Notes: generated by a model not told the origin, from the sequence alone. Shown: positions 8,147 to 17,799, counted from the first letter of the stretch. The stretch is DNA of 32,571 nt from Candidatus Poseidoniia archaeon (GCA_022449785.1 JAKURQ010000009.1:1-32571); one strand, 5' to 3'. Numbers and translations: made by a program.

Positions 8147-10171
8147 GTGAGTAAAATCAGTAATTTACCAGAATGGACAGCACAGGCCCTTGTGGCTCTA
8201 GGAGCAGTTTTCCTGCTTATATCAGCATACGTTATGGGCGTAATGGTTCCAAATGGTTTACTTGCCCCTAATGATTTCGATGCAAATTTTTACTTTGAGG
8301 GAGACATCGAAACTTTTGATATAGATAGTGACAATCGTACTGGTGCTTTCTTCGATAAAGTAGGCAGTGGTTCGTACGAGCCTACTGCAGCTACACCTGG
8401 TGGAGGTGCAACCCTAAACGTAGTTGGTAAACCAGATGGTGATGATTATACGATACTCACTCAGAATTTCAGTCTTACTAAGAATGGGATTAATGGTGAC
8501 GGTGAGTGGTTAGGAACAATATCAGATACAACTGATGATCCTTCAATGTTAAACCGAAAGACTTACGAAGTGGATGGAAAGCAAGGAACTTGGACACCCA
8601 CTAATCTTCCCGAAGAAGGTAAAACATATGAATTCCCAAACCCTGTAAATGGAGCTTATACTGATAATTTCACATGTTCAGACAAAAGAATGCTTGATGG
8701 TCTCGAAGTTATGACCTGTATTGCTGAATCAGGTGAAGGTGAAAAAATGGAATTTGTACCAGGTGAAGGTAGTGATTTGAAAACATTACAAGAAACCTTT
8801 GAGAGTTACAATGATTTAGGTGGTCCGGGAGCTGCACCTATGTGGTTCGATTACAGAGCTGAATACATAGTAGGCACTGGAGTAGGTGGTGTTGTCGATA
8901 GAGTTTTCAATGTGACAGTTTACATGAGCGTTCCACAATTAGTTTATCTAGATGATAATTTCAACTTTACAACAGAATATGAAGGACGTGTAGGTGGTGT
9001 AAATACTGCTACATTCCTAAATAGGTACTATGATGCAACAGGATTTAGATCTGGTTGTGTTATGAAGGATACTTCAACAGAAGAGTACATCAATATCATG
9101 GGATACTTGAGAATTTTCGAAACTTTTTATGATGATGATGGTAACCTTACAAATATGTCCAATCCTGATTTTGATAGTAATGAAGAAGGATTCCGAGATT
9201 CTTATGGTGAGCGAAGTTCAGATGGATGTTGGGCTTCACCAACAAACCAATTTGGAGCTTCAGATGGTACTTGGGAAGAGTTAGTTAATGTGACATATAA
9301 TGTTAGTAGGACAACAACTCAGTTTGAGGATGGTCATTATGACCCTGATGAAGATGGATGGGGTTATGATTTCTTCGCACCAATTTGTAAAACTATAAGT
9401 TATGTAGACAGAACATGTTGGGTTCCTGCAGAAGATTCTGCATGGCCAAATGCAATGCATAATCCACATATTCAAAATTACACCTATATCGGTGAAGAAG
9501 TATGGGATGCAACAAATGCTGGTGTGGCTTATCATTTCAGAGCAGATGAGAAGAATATCTCAGGCAATACAGGTTCTCTTTGGCAGGCTACTTTACAGAC
9601 TGGATTAGACATGCATTTCTATGAGGATGTCTGGATAGATCCAGTTACAGGAACAGTTTTAGATCAAAAATATGATATTCAAATTAAAGTTCCAGATGAT
9701 GGTACGCCTTATGCAAATCTTATGTTAAGAGACATTGTTGCTAATTACACAGATGAAGCAAAGGAATCAGCAGCAGATACTGCAAATATACAGGCTCTTG
9801 CACAATATTATCAAGGTAATGACGTAGTTGTTTTAACTTTGAATGGAGCTTATACTGACAAAACTGTAGATGAACAAATCTCAAGTCAAAAAGAGAGTGT
9901 TGATGCATTAACCTTAGGGTCAAAGACTTTACCATCTATATTGATTGGTGGAGCACTTATTTCACTATTAGCAGGTTTCTATGTTTATTATCAGAATGGA
10001 GCTCCAGGTGTCGTATCTTTGGATGACTCTGGTGAAGGCCAAGCGGCAGAAACAACTGAATCGGATAGCGATGAGAATGACAAAGAATCTGATTCCGATG
10101 AAGAAGTTACTGGAGATGAAGATAAACGAGAGATGGCAATACCTGAAGATGAAACTTCTGAGGAAGACTAA
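8147..10171 (+). CDS. Large exported membrane-anchored protein, DUF3068/PorA-family-like, with acidic cytoplasmic tail
   Basis: GTG start with AGGAG upstream; N-terminal TM (ALVALGAVFLLISAYVMGVMV), ~580 aa sequon-rich domain, C-terminal TM (ILIGGALISLLAGFYVYYQ), acidic tail. C-terminal part (DVWIDPVTGTVLDQKYDIQIKV ... VLTLNGAYTDKTVDEQ ... TM) resembles the DUF3068 layout. Family assignment is by eye. Confidence 0.7.
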   Translation: MSKISNLPEWTAQALVALGAVFLLISAYVMGVMVPNGLLAPNDFDANFYFEGDIETFDIDSDNRTGAFFDKVGSGSYEPTAATPGGGATLNVVGKPDGDDYTILTQNFSLTKNGINGDGEWLGTISDTTDDPSMLNRKTYEVDGKQGTWTPTNLPEEGKTYEFPNPVNGAYTDNFTCSDKRMLDGLEVMTCIAESGEGEKMEFVPGEGSDLKTLQETFESYNDLGGPGAAPMWFDYRAEYIVGTGVGGVVDRVFNVTVYMSVPQLVYLDDNFNFTTEYEGRVGGVNTATFLNRYYDATGFRSGCVMKDTSTEEYINIMGYLRIFETFYDDDGNLTNMSNPDFDSNEEGFRDSYGERSSDGCWASPTNQFGASDGTWEELVNVTYNVSRTTTQFEDGHYDPDEDGWGYDFFAPICKTISYVDRTCWVPAEDSAWPNAMHNPHIQNYTYIGEEVWDATNAGVAYHFRADEKNISGNTGSLWQATLQTGLDMHFYEDVWIDPVTGTVLDQKYDIQIKVPDDGTPYANLMLRDIVANYTDEAKESAADTANIQALAQYYQGNDVVVLTLNGAYTDKTVDEQISSQKESVDALTLGSKTLPSILIGGALISLLAGFYVYYQNGAPGVVSLDDSGEGQAAETTESDSDENDKESDSDEEVTGDEDKREMAIPEDETSEED

Positions 10172-10182
10172 AGTCAAGTCTA

Positions 10183-11229
10183 ATGTCTCCAATTATTGAA
10201 AAATTGAAGGACTTTGGTGAACGTCGAAGACGTTTACTAATAGGAATAGGAGTAGCTCTTCTACTTATTCTTCCTACAATTTGGTTTGGTCTAGGACATG
10301 TTATTGCTAAGCAGGCATTGACCACACCACATGGTTGTGGGATTTGGGAGTCTAATACACCAACAAATTGGACATCAAATGATGATTGGGAATCTTTTGA
10401 ACCTTGGCCAGATGCAGATAATAGAATATCTATAAGGAAGGATTTTGATGTTGAATCTTGGCAATTTGAAGCATATGAGAATGTAAGTTTCAAAAGTAGA
10501 GATGGCGTGAATATCGCAGGTTGGTATTCAGAGGTTGATGGTACTGCACCTGTAGTGATTTTAGTACATGGAGGTTATCTTAATGGTAAATGCAAACCAG
10601 AAGTTATCCTAACTGCCAGTTATCTTGCAGATGGAGGAATAAACACATTAATGATTGATCTTCGTAATCATGGAAGTAGCGAAAATGTGTCTGATTACAT
10701 GTATCTTGGTCAGAAAGAATATTTAGATGTTTTAGGAGCCTATGATTGGTTAATAGAAGAGAAATCATATAATTCATCATCAATCGGTTTGGTAGGTATT
10801 TCAACAGGGGCATTGACAGCATCTCTAGCCTTTGGAGATTCAGAAATACAGGCTATGTGGTTGGATAGTGCAATTATCGATTTTCCGATGTTGGTTGAGA
10901 ATGAGCTAGAAAGATTAGGCTATCCTAAGGCTTTGGCATCACCAGCAATAACTATGGGTGAAAGAATTCTTGGCATTAATCCAAATGAAGTTCCTCCAAT
11001 AACTGCAGCATCTAAGGCTGGTGATAGGCCTATGTATTTGGTTCATGGAGAAGATGATGGAAGAATATCTCCACAGCATTCACAAAAGTTCTATGATAAA
11101 GCAGTTTCTTCAAATGCTAATGTGACTTTGTGGATGGTTGAAGAGGGTGGTCATGTAGATGCTATTTGGGAGCATCCTACAGAATACCAAAATAAGTTAG
11201 TAACATTCTTTACAGAATCATTGAATTAA
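10183..11229 (+). CDS. Alpha/beta hydrolase, membrane-anchored by an N-terminal TM
   Basis: N-terminal TM (LLIGIGVALLLILPTIWFGLG); PVVILVHGGYLNGK oxyanion region, nucleophile elbow GISTG, acid in VHGEDDGRIS, His in EEGGHVDAIW. Confidence 0.88.
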   Translation: MSPIIEKLKDFGERRRRLLIGIGVALLLILPTIWFGLGHVIAKQALTTPHGCGIWESNTPTNWTSNDDWESFEPWPDADNRISIRKDFDVESWQFEAYENVSFKSRDGVNIAGWYSEVDGTAPVVILVHGGYLNGKCKPEVILTASYLADGGINTLMIDLRNHGSSENVSDYMYLGQKEYLDVLGAYDWLIEEKSYNSSSIGLVGISTGALTASLAFGDSEIQAMWLDSAIIDFPMLVENELERLGYPKALASPAITMGERILGINPNEVPPITAASKAGDRPMYLVHGEDDGRISPQHSQKFYDKAVSSNANVTLWMVEEGGHVDAIWEHPTEYQNKLVTFFTESLN

Positions 11230-11233
11230 AAAA

Positions 11234-11674
11234 TTACATATGGGCTTCTAGTTGTTTTTTTGTTTTATCATCTAGTTGAATCTTATCTCCAACTTTGTAG
11301 TTTACCATTACAACAACACTAGTAGCGTCAAAAACAACTTTAGATCCATATTTCTTTGATTTTATCTCGTGTTCTAATCCAAATGATGTATTTCCAATAT
11401 GAGATATTCTTGTCTTGACATAAACTGTATCGGGGTGTCCAACAGGTATTCTATAATTTGAGTTAAAATTTGCTAGTATGGGTCCTATACCATTGTCTAA
11501 CAATATATCCTGCATGTTCAAATTTTTTATATTCCACATTTTACAAAACAGTTCAACCCTTGATGTTTCACACCATTTTAGATAAATTATATTGTTAACA
11601 TGACCAAATGAATCTGTATCTCCCCATAAAACAGGAATTTCGGTTTCTATTGGCCAATTTTTTTCACTCATCAA
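11234..11674 (-). CDS. Acyl-CoA thioesterase, 4HBT/hotdog family (YbgC/FadM-like)
   Basis: WGDTDSFGHVNNIIYLKWCETSRVELF matches the hotdog thioesterase D-x-D-x-x-G-H-V-N-N-x-x-Y signature. Confidence 0.88.
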   Translation of the reverse strand: MMSEKNWPIETEIPVLWGDTDSFGHVNNIIYLKWCETSRVELFCKMWNIKNLNMQDILLDNGIGPILANFNSNYRIPVGHPDTVYVKTRISHIGNTSFGLEHEIKSKKYGSKVVFDATSVVVMVNYKVGDKIQLDDKTKKQLEAHM

Positions 11675-12485
11675 ATATTTTTTTCCCCATTTGGTAAAAG
11701 GCGTTACCTACTAGCCATTGCCCACCATCAGCTATTAGCATATCCCCAGTAATAACATCTGCAGCAGGCGAGCAAAGGTACAAAACTTGCTGGGCCATTT
11801 TTTCTGAATCCGTTATACCTCCAACGGGAATGTAATCCTCAAATGTTTTTGCAGTGTTTTCATCAAGCATCAAATTTCGTTTCACATTTTCTGTCAGAAC
11901 CACACCTGGACATAGCGCATTTACTCTGATATTATCATTTGCCCATTCTAAGGCCAAAGTTCTGGTTAAATTTAGAACACCTGCTTTTGCAGCACCAGAA
12001 TGTCCTACGAATGGGGCAGCATTCCAAGCATAATTGGCAATTATGTTAACTATAGAGGCACCTTCAGCTTTCCTCAGCAAAGGATAACAAGCTTTTGAAA
12101 CTCTAAATGTTCCATCTAGCACAATATCTACTACAGCTCTCCAAGCATTTTCACTCATGGAAGCAACAGGTGCTACAAAATTACCAGCAGCATTATTAAT
12201 CAAAATATCTAATCCTCCCCATTCAGATTTTATAAAATCAACAACTTCTTCGACAGTTTCATTATTTCTTACATCCATTGTTTTCCAAATTAGTTCTTTA
12301 CCAAATTTTTCTTTCGTTAATTTTGCAGCTTCCTCTAATTTGTCTTCTTTTCGGGATGCAACAAACACTTTTGCACCATGATTTAGAAAGGCCTGTGCAA
12401 ATCCTAAGCCCATTCCTGTTGCGCCTCCAGTTATGAAAACTTTTTTTCCTTCAAATAGATTTTCCTTGAATACACTTTCAGCCAT
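11664..12485 (-). CDS. SDR oxidoreductase, 2,4-dienoyl-CoA reductase-like
   Basis: TGGATGMG nucleotide-binding motif, NNAAGNF, DGTFRVSKACYPLL; Tyr-(x14)-Lys arrangement typical of DECR instead of YxxxK. Confidence 0.87.
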   Translation of the reverse strand: MAESVFKENLFEGKKVFITGGATGMGLGFAQAFLNHGAKVFVASRKEDKLEEAAKLTKEKFGKELIWKTMDVRNNETVEEVVDFIKSEWGGLDILINNAAGNFVAPVASMSENAWRAVVDIVLDGTFRVSKACYPLLRKAEGASIVNIIANYAWNAAPFVGHSGAAKAGVLNLTRTLALEWANDNIRVNALCPGVVLTENVKRNLMLDENTAKTFEDYIPVGGITDSEKMAQQVLYLCSPAADVITGDMLIADGGQWLVGNAFYQMGKKIFDE

Positions 12486-14293
12486 TATGCCTCTCCTGTA
12501 AATTTACTAATGCTATCAAATCCGTCATCAGGTAAAGACATCATAGTTTTTGATCCAGAACCAATAGCAATGGCTCTTGAAAGTGTTTCAGGCAGAATTC
12601 TCTCATAGAAAAATCGTGCCAATATTATCTTATTTTCATAATAATCACTTTTATCTCTTTTAGAGAATGCCACTTTTAGCATTAATAACCACATATATGC
12701 CATAGCAACAAGGCCAAATTGCCTTAGATAATCAGTTGCGGCAGCTCCAATTTCATATGGGTTAGAAAGACCCTTTTGAGCCATATAAAGTGTAGTTTTC
12801 TGAAGTCCTTTTAGCGCCTTCGAAAATGGAATAACAAATTCTTTCATTTCTTCGTCTTCTTTATGTTTCTCAATGAAGTCAAGCGCAGGATGAAAGAATC
12901 TCCTCAATAATCGTCCCATGCTTTGTGGCATCTTTCTACCGGCCAAATCCAGGGCTTGTATTCCATTAGTTCCTTCCCATATAGGAGCGATTCTTACATC
13001 TCTACAGAATTGTTCCATCCCGTATTCTTTTATGTATCCATGACCTCCATAAATTTGGAGCATATCTGAAGTTATTTCAACACCATAATCAGTCAATAAA
13101 GCTTTGATTATTGGTGTCATTAATTCAACTAAATCATTTGCTTCTTTTCTAATTTTTTCGTCAGGATCTTTCTCGGATTTATCGATTGCTAAGGCAGTCC
13201 AGCAAGCTAACATTCGCCCTGAATCAATTAATGCCTTTGATCTCATCAGCATTCGTCTGACATCTGGATGAACAATTAATGGGTCTGCTTCTTCATTCGG
13301 ATTCCTAGGTTCTTTCAGGTCTCTTCCTTGAATTCGTTCTTTAGCGTATGCTAAACCATTTTGATACGCTATTTCAGCTTGTCCAAGGCCCTGTAAACCT
13401 ACAGCAATTCTTTCAGTATTCATCATTGAAAACATTGCAGCTAAACCTTCGTTTACTTCTCCAATAAGATAACCTTTTGCATTTTCAAAGCTCATAACAC
13501 AAGTTGCCGAACCATGAACTCCCATTTTTTCCTCTATAGAAACACAATTTACTCCGTTTCTTTCTCCTAAAGTTCCATCACTATTTACGTTGTATTTTGG
13601 CACTAAAAATAAACTAATTCCTTTGACTCCTTTAGGTGCGTCAGGCAGTTTTGCAAGTACCAAATGTACTATATTGTCAGCCATATCATGTTCTCCACAT
13701 GAAATGAATATTTTTTGTCCATTAATTGAATAAGTATCACCATTAGGTTTGGCTGAAGTTCGTATGAGACCTAGATCAGTACCACAATGTGCTTCTGTTA
13801 AACACATAGTGCCAAACCATTCACCAGACAAAAATTTAGGTAAGTATGTATCTTTGATTTCCTCAGTTCCATAGTTGTGAATACAATGATATGCACCTTT
13901 TGTTAATCCCATATAGATACCAAGCGACATATTTGTTGCACAAGAAATCTCATCTGAATAAACACTTAGCACATTAGGAAATTCCATACCTCCGTATTTC
14001 TGATGTCCAAATAGTTGTGTCAATCCTGAATCAATTACCATTCTAGTAGCCTCCTTCATACTTTCAGGTACGGTTACCTTTCCATCCTTGAAAATCACAC
14101 CTACTTCATCACCATCTCTAGCAGATGGAAGCCAATATTCTTCTCCAATTTCTCCAAATTGTTGACTAATCATTTGAATCATATCCCATGATGCTTCATC
14201 ATATTCAGGATATTTACCTAATTCATTTTCAATATCAAGAACTTCTCTAAGGATGAATTCATATTCTCTATGGGGTGATTTGTATTCAACCAT
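12485..14293 (-). CDS. Acyl-CoA dehydrogenase, ~600 aa type with C-terminal extension (DmdC/FadE5-like clade)
   Basis: CLTEAHCGTDLG, QIYGGHGYIKEYGMEQFCRDVRIAPIWEGTNGIQALDL; N-terminal YKSPHREYEFILREVL typical of the long ACAD clade. Confidence 0.93.
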   Translation of the reverse strand: MVEYKSPHREYEFILREVLDIENELGKYPEYDEASWDMIQMISQQFGEIGEEYWLPSARDGDEVGVIFKDGKVTVPESMKEATRMVIDSGLTQLFGHQKYGGMEFPNVLSVYSDEISCATNMSLGIYMGLTKGAYHCIHNYGTEEIKDTYLPKFLSGEWFGTMCLTEAHCGTDLGLIRTSAKPNGDTYSINGQKIFISCGEHDMADNIVHLVLAKLPDAPKGVKGISLFLVPKYNVNSDGTLGERNGVNCVSIEEKMGVHGSATCVMSFENAKGYLIGEVNEGLAAMFSMMNTERIAVGLQGLGQAEIAYQNGLAYAKERIQGRDLKEPRNPNEEADPLIVHPDVRRMLMRSKALIDSGRMLACWTALAIDKSEKDPDEKIRKEANDLVELMTPIIKALLTDYGVEITSDMLQIYGGHGYIKEYGMEQFCRDVRIAPIWEGTNGIQALDLAGRKMPQSMGRLLRRFFHPALDFIEKHKEDEEMKEFVIPFSKALKGLQKTTLYMAQKGLSNPYEIGAAATDYLRQFGLVAMAYMWLLMLKVAFSKRDKSDYYENKIILARFFYERILPETLSRAIAIGSGSKTMMSLPDDGFDSISKFTGEA

Positions 14294-14294
14294 T

Positions 14295-16652
14295 TTAATT
14301 CCTCAAAGGTTTTCCTGTAGTTAACATGTGTTCAACTCTATCCATTGTACCTTCCGTTTTCATCAGTTTAATAATTCCATTTCTTTCCATTTCCAGGATT
14401 TTATCATCAGAAACGGTTTCAGTTGGATCAGTATCTCCTCCACACAAGATATACGACAATTCTTTTGTGACTACAATATCATGTGGAGTTGCGTGCCCGG
14501 CCTTTACCAAATCTTGAACAGCTAAATCTAATGTAGCTTTACCAGAAGGACCTGGTAAATGGTGCTCTTTTGGAAGTGGAGCTTCATAATCTTTAATCAT
14601 TGAGAGACATAATTGCTTAGCGTCATAGAGGACTCTTGATCGATTCATAGTTATTTGATCCTCTTCACGCAGTAAATTCATTTCTTTTGCTTCTTGAGCA
14701 CTAGTTGCTACTTTGGCAGTACCCACATTCTGAAATATTTTAGTTATATTTGCCATTGGTCCTTTTGGTTGTCTCGGATCGTTATTCCATCTGGTTATCA
14801 TTTCCTTACAACCTCCCCATGCAGGGACAAGACCAACCCCCACTTCTACTAGACCCATATAACTCTCGGAATGTGCTTGTACGGCATCACAGGCAAGTAA
14901 AACCTCACACCCACCTCCAATAGCTAATCCAGAAGAAGCACCAACAACAGGAAAGTTACCATGCTTCAGCATCATAAAGGCCAATTGACCACCCATGACA
15001 AATTTTTCAGCTTCTTCCCATGCGCCAACGTTCGTCACAAAACTAGATAGTCCTAGATTAGCTCCAGCTGAGAAATTAGCTCCATCATTTCCAATAACTA
15101 TTCCTTTGTATTTCTTAGCTTCACATAAATCAGCAGCTTCAGTTAGAGCCTCCATGATTAGCGGATCCATGGAGTTCATTTTGCTGTGAAATTCTGCTAG
15201 AATTATGCCATCATCCATATCCCACAAGCTAGCTGAAGGATTTTTGAAAATTGGTTTTTTGCCTAGTTTAACCTCGGAGACTGTTAGGTAACCTTCGGGT
15301 TTTTTTAGTAAGGAATACTTGCCATTAGTTTCAAAATATTTTACGTTATCCTTTTCATTCTGGTAAAAAGTACCTTCACCAACACTTTCTAGGAGTGAAG
15401 GAATTTTCATTCCTTCATCTGAAATCCTCGAGGAAAACCAGGAGGGTCCCAAATCATCTAGCATTTCAAATGGTCCTTTTTTCCACAAAAAACCATTTTT
15501 CATAGCCAAGTCGACGTTTACAATATTATCAGTAATTTCAGGTACTAATGAGGCTGCGTAGGTCAATGTTTTGGAAAGGACTTTCCATGCATATTCACCA
15601 CCTTTATCTTTGTGTTTAACTAAGCTACGTAAGCCTTTCTTGGCAGCCTTAACACTTTCAAGTCCTACTTTTTTAGTAGCCTTAGAATATTCTCCAGTTT
15701 TTAAATTCCTTGATTCTTTAATTCTTTTTCCTGAATCTTGATTAAGCCGATAAAAGCCACCTTTACCCTTTCTTCCAGTATAGCCATCTGAAATCATTTT
15801 AGATAATATCTGGTCTATTCCCAATTTCTCTTGTTCTTTTATGCCTATATTATACATGTCACTTTTTGGAAGATTAGAAGACATACTCTCAGTCACATGT
15901 GGTATAAGATCAAGACCTACCACGTCTCCCAATCCAAAAATGCCAGTTTTAGGAGCGCCAATAGGTCTTCCCATAATTGCATCAGCCTCCTCCACAGTTA
16001 AACCAAGTTTCAAAGCTTCAACCATCCCAATTAGAGTCCAATATGTCCCTATACGATTTCCAATAAATCCAGGTGTATCATTACATACTACAACTTCTTT
16101 ACCAAGATTAATATCACAAAATTTGGTAACCAGATCTATTTTACTTTTGTCGACTTCTTTGTCTGCTACTATTTCTAGTAATCTTAGATATCTTGGAGGA
16201 TTAAAGAAGTGTGTAATCATAAAGTCTTTAGAAAATGATTTTGGCATTCCTTTTACCAAAAGTTTTCTTGGTATTGTAGAAGTATTAGATGTTATGATTG
16301 AATTCTTTTTTCTAATCTTGTCTATTTTTTTGAATACATCATGTTTAATTTTCAGTTTTTCTAAAACTACTTCTATTATTAAATCTGCATCACTTATTAG
16401 ATCAAGATTATCTTCTATATTGCCTATAGTTATGCGTTTAGAATTGTTCTTATGCATCAAAGGAGTGGGACTTCCTAGTTTTACAGGCTTTAACATTTTT
16501 TTTACAGCCGTTTCAGTTATTATATTTCTATTTTCCGCACCTTCGGGCACAATATCTAGTAAAGTTACATTAAAACCTGCATTTGCAACATGAGCTGCAA
16601 TTCCACTCCCCATTACACCTGCACCAATTACAGCAACTTTTTCTATTTTCAT
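14295..16652 (-). CDS. 3-hydroxyacyl-CoA dehydrogenase / enoyl-CoA hydratase fusion (HAD N-terminal, ECH C-terminal)
   Basis: N-terminal VAVIGAGVMGSGIAAHVANAG (NAD binding), THFFNPPRYLRLLEIV, NDTPGFIGNRIG; C-terminal crotonase region GANFSAGANLG and AIGGGCEVLLACD. Confidence 0.95.
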   Translation of the reverse strand: MKIEKVAVIGAGVMGSGIAAHVANAGFNVTLLDIVPEGAENRNIITETAVKKMLKPVKLGSPTPLMHKNNSKRITIGNIEDNLDLISDADLIIEVVLEKLKIKHDVFKKIDKIRKKNSIITSNTSTIPRKLLVKGMPKSFSKDFMITHFFNPPRYLRLLEIVADKEVDKSKIDLVTKFCDINLGKEVVVCNDTPGFIGNRIGTYWTLIGMVEALKLGLTVEEADAIMGRPIGAPKTGIFGLGDVVGLDLIPHVTESMSSNLPKSDMYNIGIKEQEKLGIDQILSKMISDGYTGRKGKGGFYRLNQDSGKRIKESRNLKTGEYSKATKKVGLESVKAAKKGLRSLVKHKDKGGEYAWKVLSKTLTYAASLVPEITDNIVNVDLAMKNGFLWKKGPFEMLDDLGPSWFSSRISDEGMKIPSLLESVGEGTFYQNEKDNVKYFETNGKYSLLKKPEGYLTVSEVKLGKKPIFKNPSASLWDMDDGIILAEFHSKMNSMDPLIMEALTEAADLCEAKKYKGIVIGNDGANFSAGANLGLSSFVTNVGAWEEAEKFVMGGQLAFMMLKHGNFPVVGASSGLAIGGGCEVLLACDAVQAHSESYMGLVEVGVGLVPAWGGCKEMITRWNNDPRQPKGPMANITKIFQNVGTAKVATSAQEAKEMNLLREEDQITMNRSRVLYDAKQLCLSMIKDYEAPLPKEHHLPGPSGKATLDLAVQDLVKAGHATPHDIVVTKELSYILCGGDTDPTETVSDDKILEMERNGIIKLMKTEGTMDRVEHMLTTGKPLRN

Positions 16653-17771
16653 TTATCCTCTTTCAAGTACTGTTGCACATCCTTGTCCACCACCAACACA
16701 CATTGTAGATAGTGCATATTTTTTGTTTGAAACATTTAGCAATGCTGCAGCTTTTCCAGTTATTCTTGCCCCGCTTGCTCCAAGAGGATGTCCCATAGCG
16801 ATTGCACCACCATGGATATTCAACTTTGACATATCTATGCCTAGTTCTTTCACGCATGCAAGACTCTGGGCAGCAAAAGCCTCATTCATTTCGATAATAT
16901 CAATATCCTCAAGTTTTAGTCCTGCCCTTTCTAATGCTTTTTGTGAAGAAACAACAGGTCCAATGCCCATTATCTCGGGACTACATCCAGAAATTGCCAT
17001 TCCTCTAATGTATGCCATAATTTCCAAATTATTGTTTTTGGCATATTCCTTTGAGCAAACTATCACTGCAGCAGCTCCATCGGTTAACGGTGAAGATGTT
17101 CCTGCCGTCACTGTTCCATTTTTATCAAAAGCAGGCTTTAGATTTGCCATGGATTCTAGGGACGTTTCAGGTCTTATGCACCCATCATTATTCACGTCAT
17201 TAATTGTAATTATTTCATCAATAAATTGTCCATTTTCTTGAGCCTTAGAAGCTTTTTGATGACTTTCTAGTGCCATCTTTTCTTGTTCTTCACGAGAAAT
17301 AGAATGTTTTTTTGCTAAATTTTCCGCAGTATGCCCCATTCCAATGTAAGCATCTAGATCAATTAAGTTAGGATTTAGCATTGGATTGAAACCAGGCATT
17401 GGCACCCTACTCATTGATTCCACTCCACCAGCAATAAACAAATCACCAGCTCCTGAGTTTATCGCTCCGGCAGCTTGATGTATTGCCTGCATAGATGATG
17501 CACAAAATCTATTGACAGTCACACCACCTACACTATGAGGTAGGTCTGAAAGGAAGACTACATTTCTAGCTAAGTTCATTCCTTGTTCAGCCTCAGGAAA
17601 TGCACAACCCAGTACCAAATCTTCAATATCGTTTGGATTAATATTATTTTTTTTAATTAGTCCTTTAACAACTTCTGCAGCAAGATCATCAGGCCTTGTT
17701 TTAGCCAATTGTCCCTTTTTTGCAGGAGTGAAAGCAGAGCGTGCATATCCACAAATAACAATCTCAGTCAT
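16653..17771 (-). CDS. Acetyl-CoA acyltransferase (thiolase); ORF track extends to a TTG at 17780, but the ATG at 17771 is the likelier start
   Basis: NRFCASSMQAIHQAA catalytic Cys, NEAFAAQSLA, GGAIAMGHPLGASGAR, MCVGGGQGCATVLE. MTEIVICGYARSAF is a typical thiolase N-terminus. Confidence 0.95.
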   Translation of the reverse strand: MTEIVICGYARSAFTPAKKGQLAKTRPDDLAAEVVKGLIKKNNINPNDIEDLVLGCAFPEAEQGMNLARNVVFLSDLPHSVGGVTVNRFCASSMQAIHQAAGAINSGAGDLFIAGGVESMSRVPMPGFNPMLNPNLIDLDAYIGMGHTAENLAKKHSISREEQEKMALESHQKASKAQENGQFIDEIITINDVNNDGCIRPETSLESMANLKPAFDKNGTVTAGTSSPLTDGAAAVIVCSKEYAKNNNLEIMAYIRGMAISGCSPEIMGIGPVVSSQKALERAGLKLEDIDIIEMNEAFAAQSLACVKELGIDMSKLNIHGGAIAMGHPLGASGARITGKAAALLNVSNKKYALSTMCVGGGQGCATVLERG

Positions 17772-17799
17772 TTTAATCAATTAGACAAGTAGTATTACT

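Noticed and set aside
10107-10493. 128-aa minus-strand ORF
   Set aside because: Antisense to the DUF3068-like tail and hydrolase N-terminus; no motifs.
15841-16593. 250-aa plus-strand ORF
   Set aside because: Fully antisense to the strongly supported HAD domain of the HAD-ECH fusion; Ser/Ile/Pro-rich composition typical of a shadow ORF.
16723-17241. 172-aa plus-strand ORF
   Set aside because: Antisense to the thiolase gene; no recognisable motif.
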